DNA of 64,000 nucleotides from NCBI GenBank assembly GCA_913056365.1, contig CAJXLT010000001.1, positions 806,001 through 870,000 of the forward strand, read 5' to 3'. Under the pieces are notes generated by a model. The model saw only the letters and a program-made list of their open reading frames with translations. It was not told where the DNA came from and made no database searches. The stretch comes from an uncultured Paenibacillaceae bacterium (GTDB taxonomy: Bacteria; Bacillota; Bacilli; Paenibacillales; K13). The position numbers and the translations under genes were made by a program. Numbering within the stretch: the stretch's first letter is position 1; every line of letters starts with the position of its first letter. Positions 63,559-64,000 of this stretch are shown here, one piece after another.

Positions 63559-63846
63559 TTAGGCTTCGAGAAGCTTGAAGGCGATCTCATCGTCTATGCA
63601 GCTGACTTCTAGTGAATACCCTTGAACGTACCATTCGTCATGCGGGTCTAGGTAGAATGTAATGCCTTCTACTGTGGCAGACAAGGTACTGTCGCCGCAC
63701 ATGCCCTTCGCAATGCCAAGCGAGAAATTCGGATGCGCTGAACTGCTTCCGTACAGCTTGACATACAGACACAGCTGATCGCCTTCTTGCAAATCCATCT
63801 CTTCCTTATAGAACCTAGCTGCTTCCGGTGTAACATGAAGCTTCAT
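63559..63846 (-). CDS. HesB/YneR-like iron-sulfur-assembly-fold protein
   Basis: A 95-residue protein starting MKLHVTPEAARFYKEEMDLQ. The opening (VTPEAA) and the beta-rich rest (GITFYLDPHDEWYVQGYSLE) match the HesB/IscA fold of the YneR type. The three Cys of true A-type scaffolds are not in the usual places, so iron-sulfur binding is doubtful. AAGGAG lies nine bases before ATG 63846; the frame is open to a TTG at 63855. Confidence 0.8.
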   Translation of the reverse strand: MKLHVTPEAARFYKEEMDLQEGDQLCLYVKLYGSSSAHPNFSLGIAKGMCGDSTLSATVEGITFYLDPHDEWYVQGYSLEVSCIDDEIAFKLLEA

Positions 63847-63872
63847 TCGTACCAACTCCTTCGCACGATTGT

Positions 63873-64000
63873 CTATTGTAAAGGCTGTACGGCATTGGGG
63901 AGCGGATGCTTCTCATCTGTCTGCACGAGCTGTTGCTTCGGCATCCAATCCTGCATGCTTTCCACCTCTTCAATGAACTGACTGATTGCTGTCTCGTAAG
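63873..64000 (-). CDS. C-terminal end of an unknown protein (cut by window edge)
   Basis: On the minus strand a frame is open from the window edge to a TAG at 63873-63875. The visible 42 residues read YETAISQFIEEVESMQDWMP and then a hydrophilic Gln/Pro-rich end. It lies 26 bases before the HesB-like gene on the same strand, so the two may be an operon. The family cannot be told from this part. Confidence 0.5.
   Translation of the reverse strand, partial: YETAISQFIEEVESMQDWMPKQQLVQTDEKHPLPNAVQPLQ

Overview
The window looks like a chromosome segment of a spore-forming Firmicute of the Paenibacillus type. The evidence is the order prkC-rsgA-rpe-spoVM-rpmB-yloU-fakA-degV-recG seen in Bacillales, several sporulation genes (spoVM, a spoVIF-like gene, a Spo0E-type gene), low-GC-type promoters and AGGAGG-type ribosome sites, and a mid-GC core. 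No rRNA, tRNA, CRISPR array or intact transposase gene was seen. Gene assignments come from reading motifs and gene order; no database search was run.

Layout. 1-8.7 kb: housekeeping block with the end of a PASTA kinase, RsgA, ribulose-phosphate epimerase, SpoVM, L28, the fatty-acid kinase pair, RecG and a SpoVIF-like protein. 8.75-9.0 kb: four short inverted-repeat units. 9.1-12.4 kb: MoxR / DUF58 / DUF4129 membrane operon. 12.5-15.7 kb: thymidylate synthase, dihydrofolate reductase, small proteins and thiamine pyrophosphokinase. 15.7-23.2 kb: HAD hydrolase, a two-gene fused 2-oxoacid:ferredoxin oxidoreductase, small unknowns, Spo0E-like, Cu/Zn SOD, PspC-like and YtkA-like lipoprotein. 23.3-26.5 kb: molybdopterin oxidoreductase plus fdhD. 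26.5-38.7 kb: a cobalamin-riboswitch-headed locus with cobO, cobQ, cobT, a BtuF-BtuC-BtuD/CbiZ importer, cbiB, cobD, cobU, cobS, a second degenerate CobU-like gene and an opposing BtuF-like gene. Together these cover import, adenosylation, cobinamide remodelling and nucleotide-loop assembly, but no corrin-ring genes are in the window. 38.9-44.2 kb: ABC ATPase, GDPD, an ABC-2 exporter and an L,D-transpeptidase.

44.6-61.7 kb is a visibly more AT-rich accessory island. It starts with a 1676-residue secreted repeat protein, then a 1925-residue RHS polymorphic toxin with a Hint domain and a roughly 100-residue C-terminal toxin, then a candidate immunity gene. After it come a decayed RHS tip with a ParB-fold-like toxin end, its own candidate immunity gene, two copies of a non-coding element (one behind each immunity gene), a stand-alone Thr/Ser/Cys-rich 49-residue peptide gene, a two-gene unit (ParB-like motif protein plus FRG-domain protein), and finally a shard of RHS repeats. 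The layout suggests a toxin-tip storage and exchange locus into which other conflict-type genes have settled. 61.7-64 kb returns to core-like genes: EamA transporter, small membrane protein, conserved unknown, HesB-like protein and the cut-off end of another gene.
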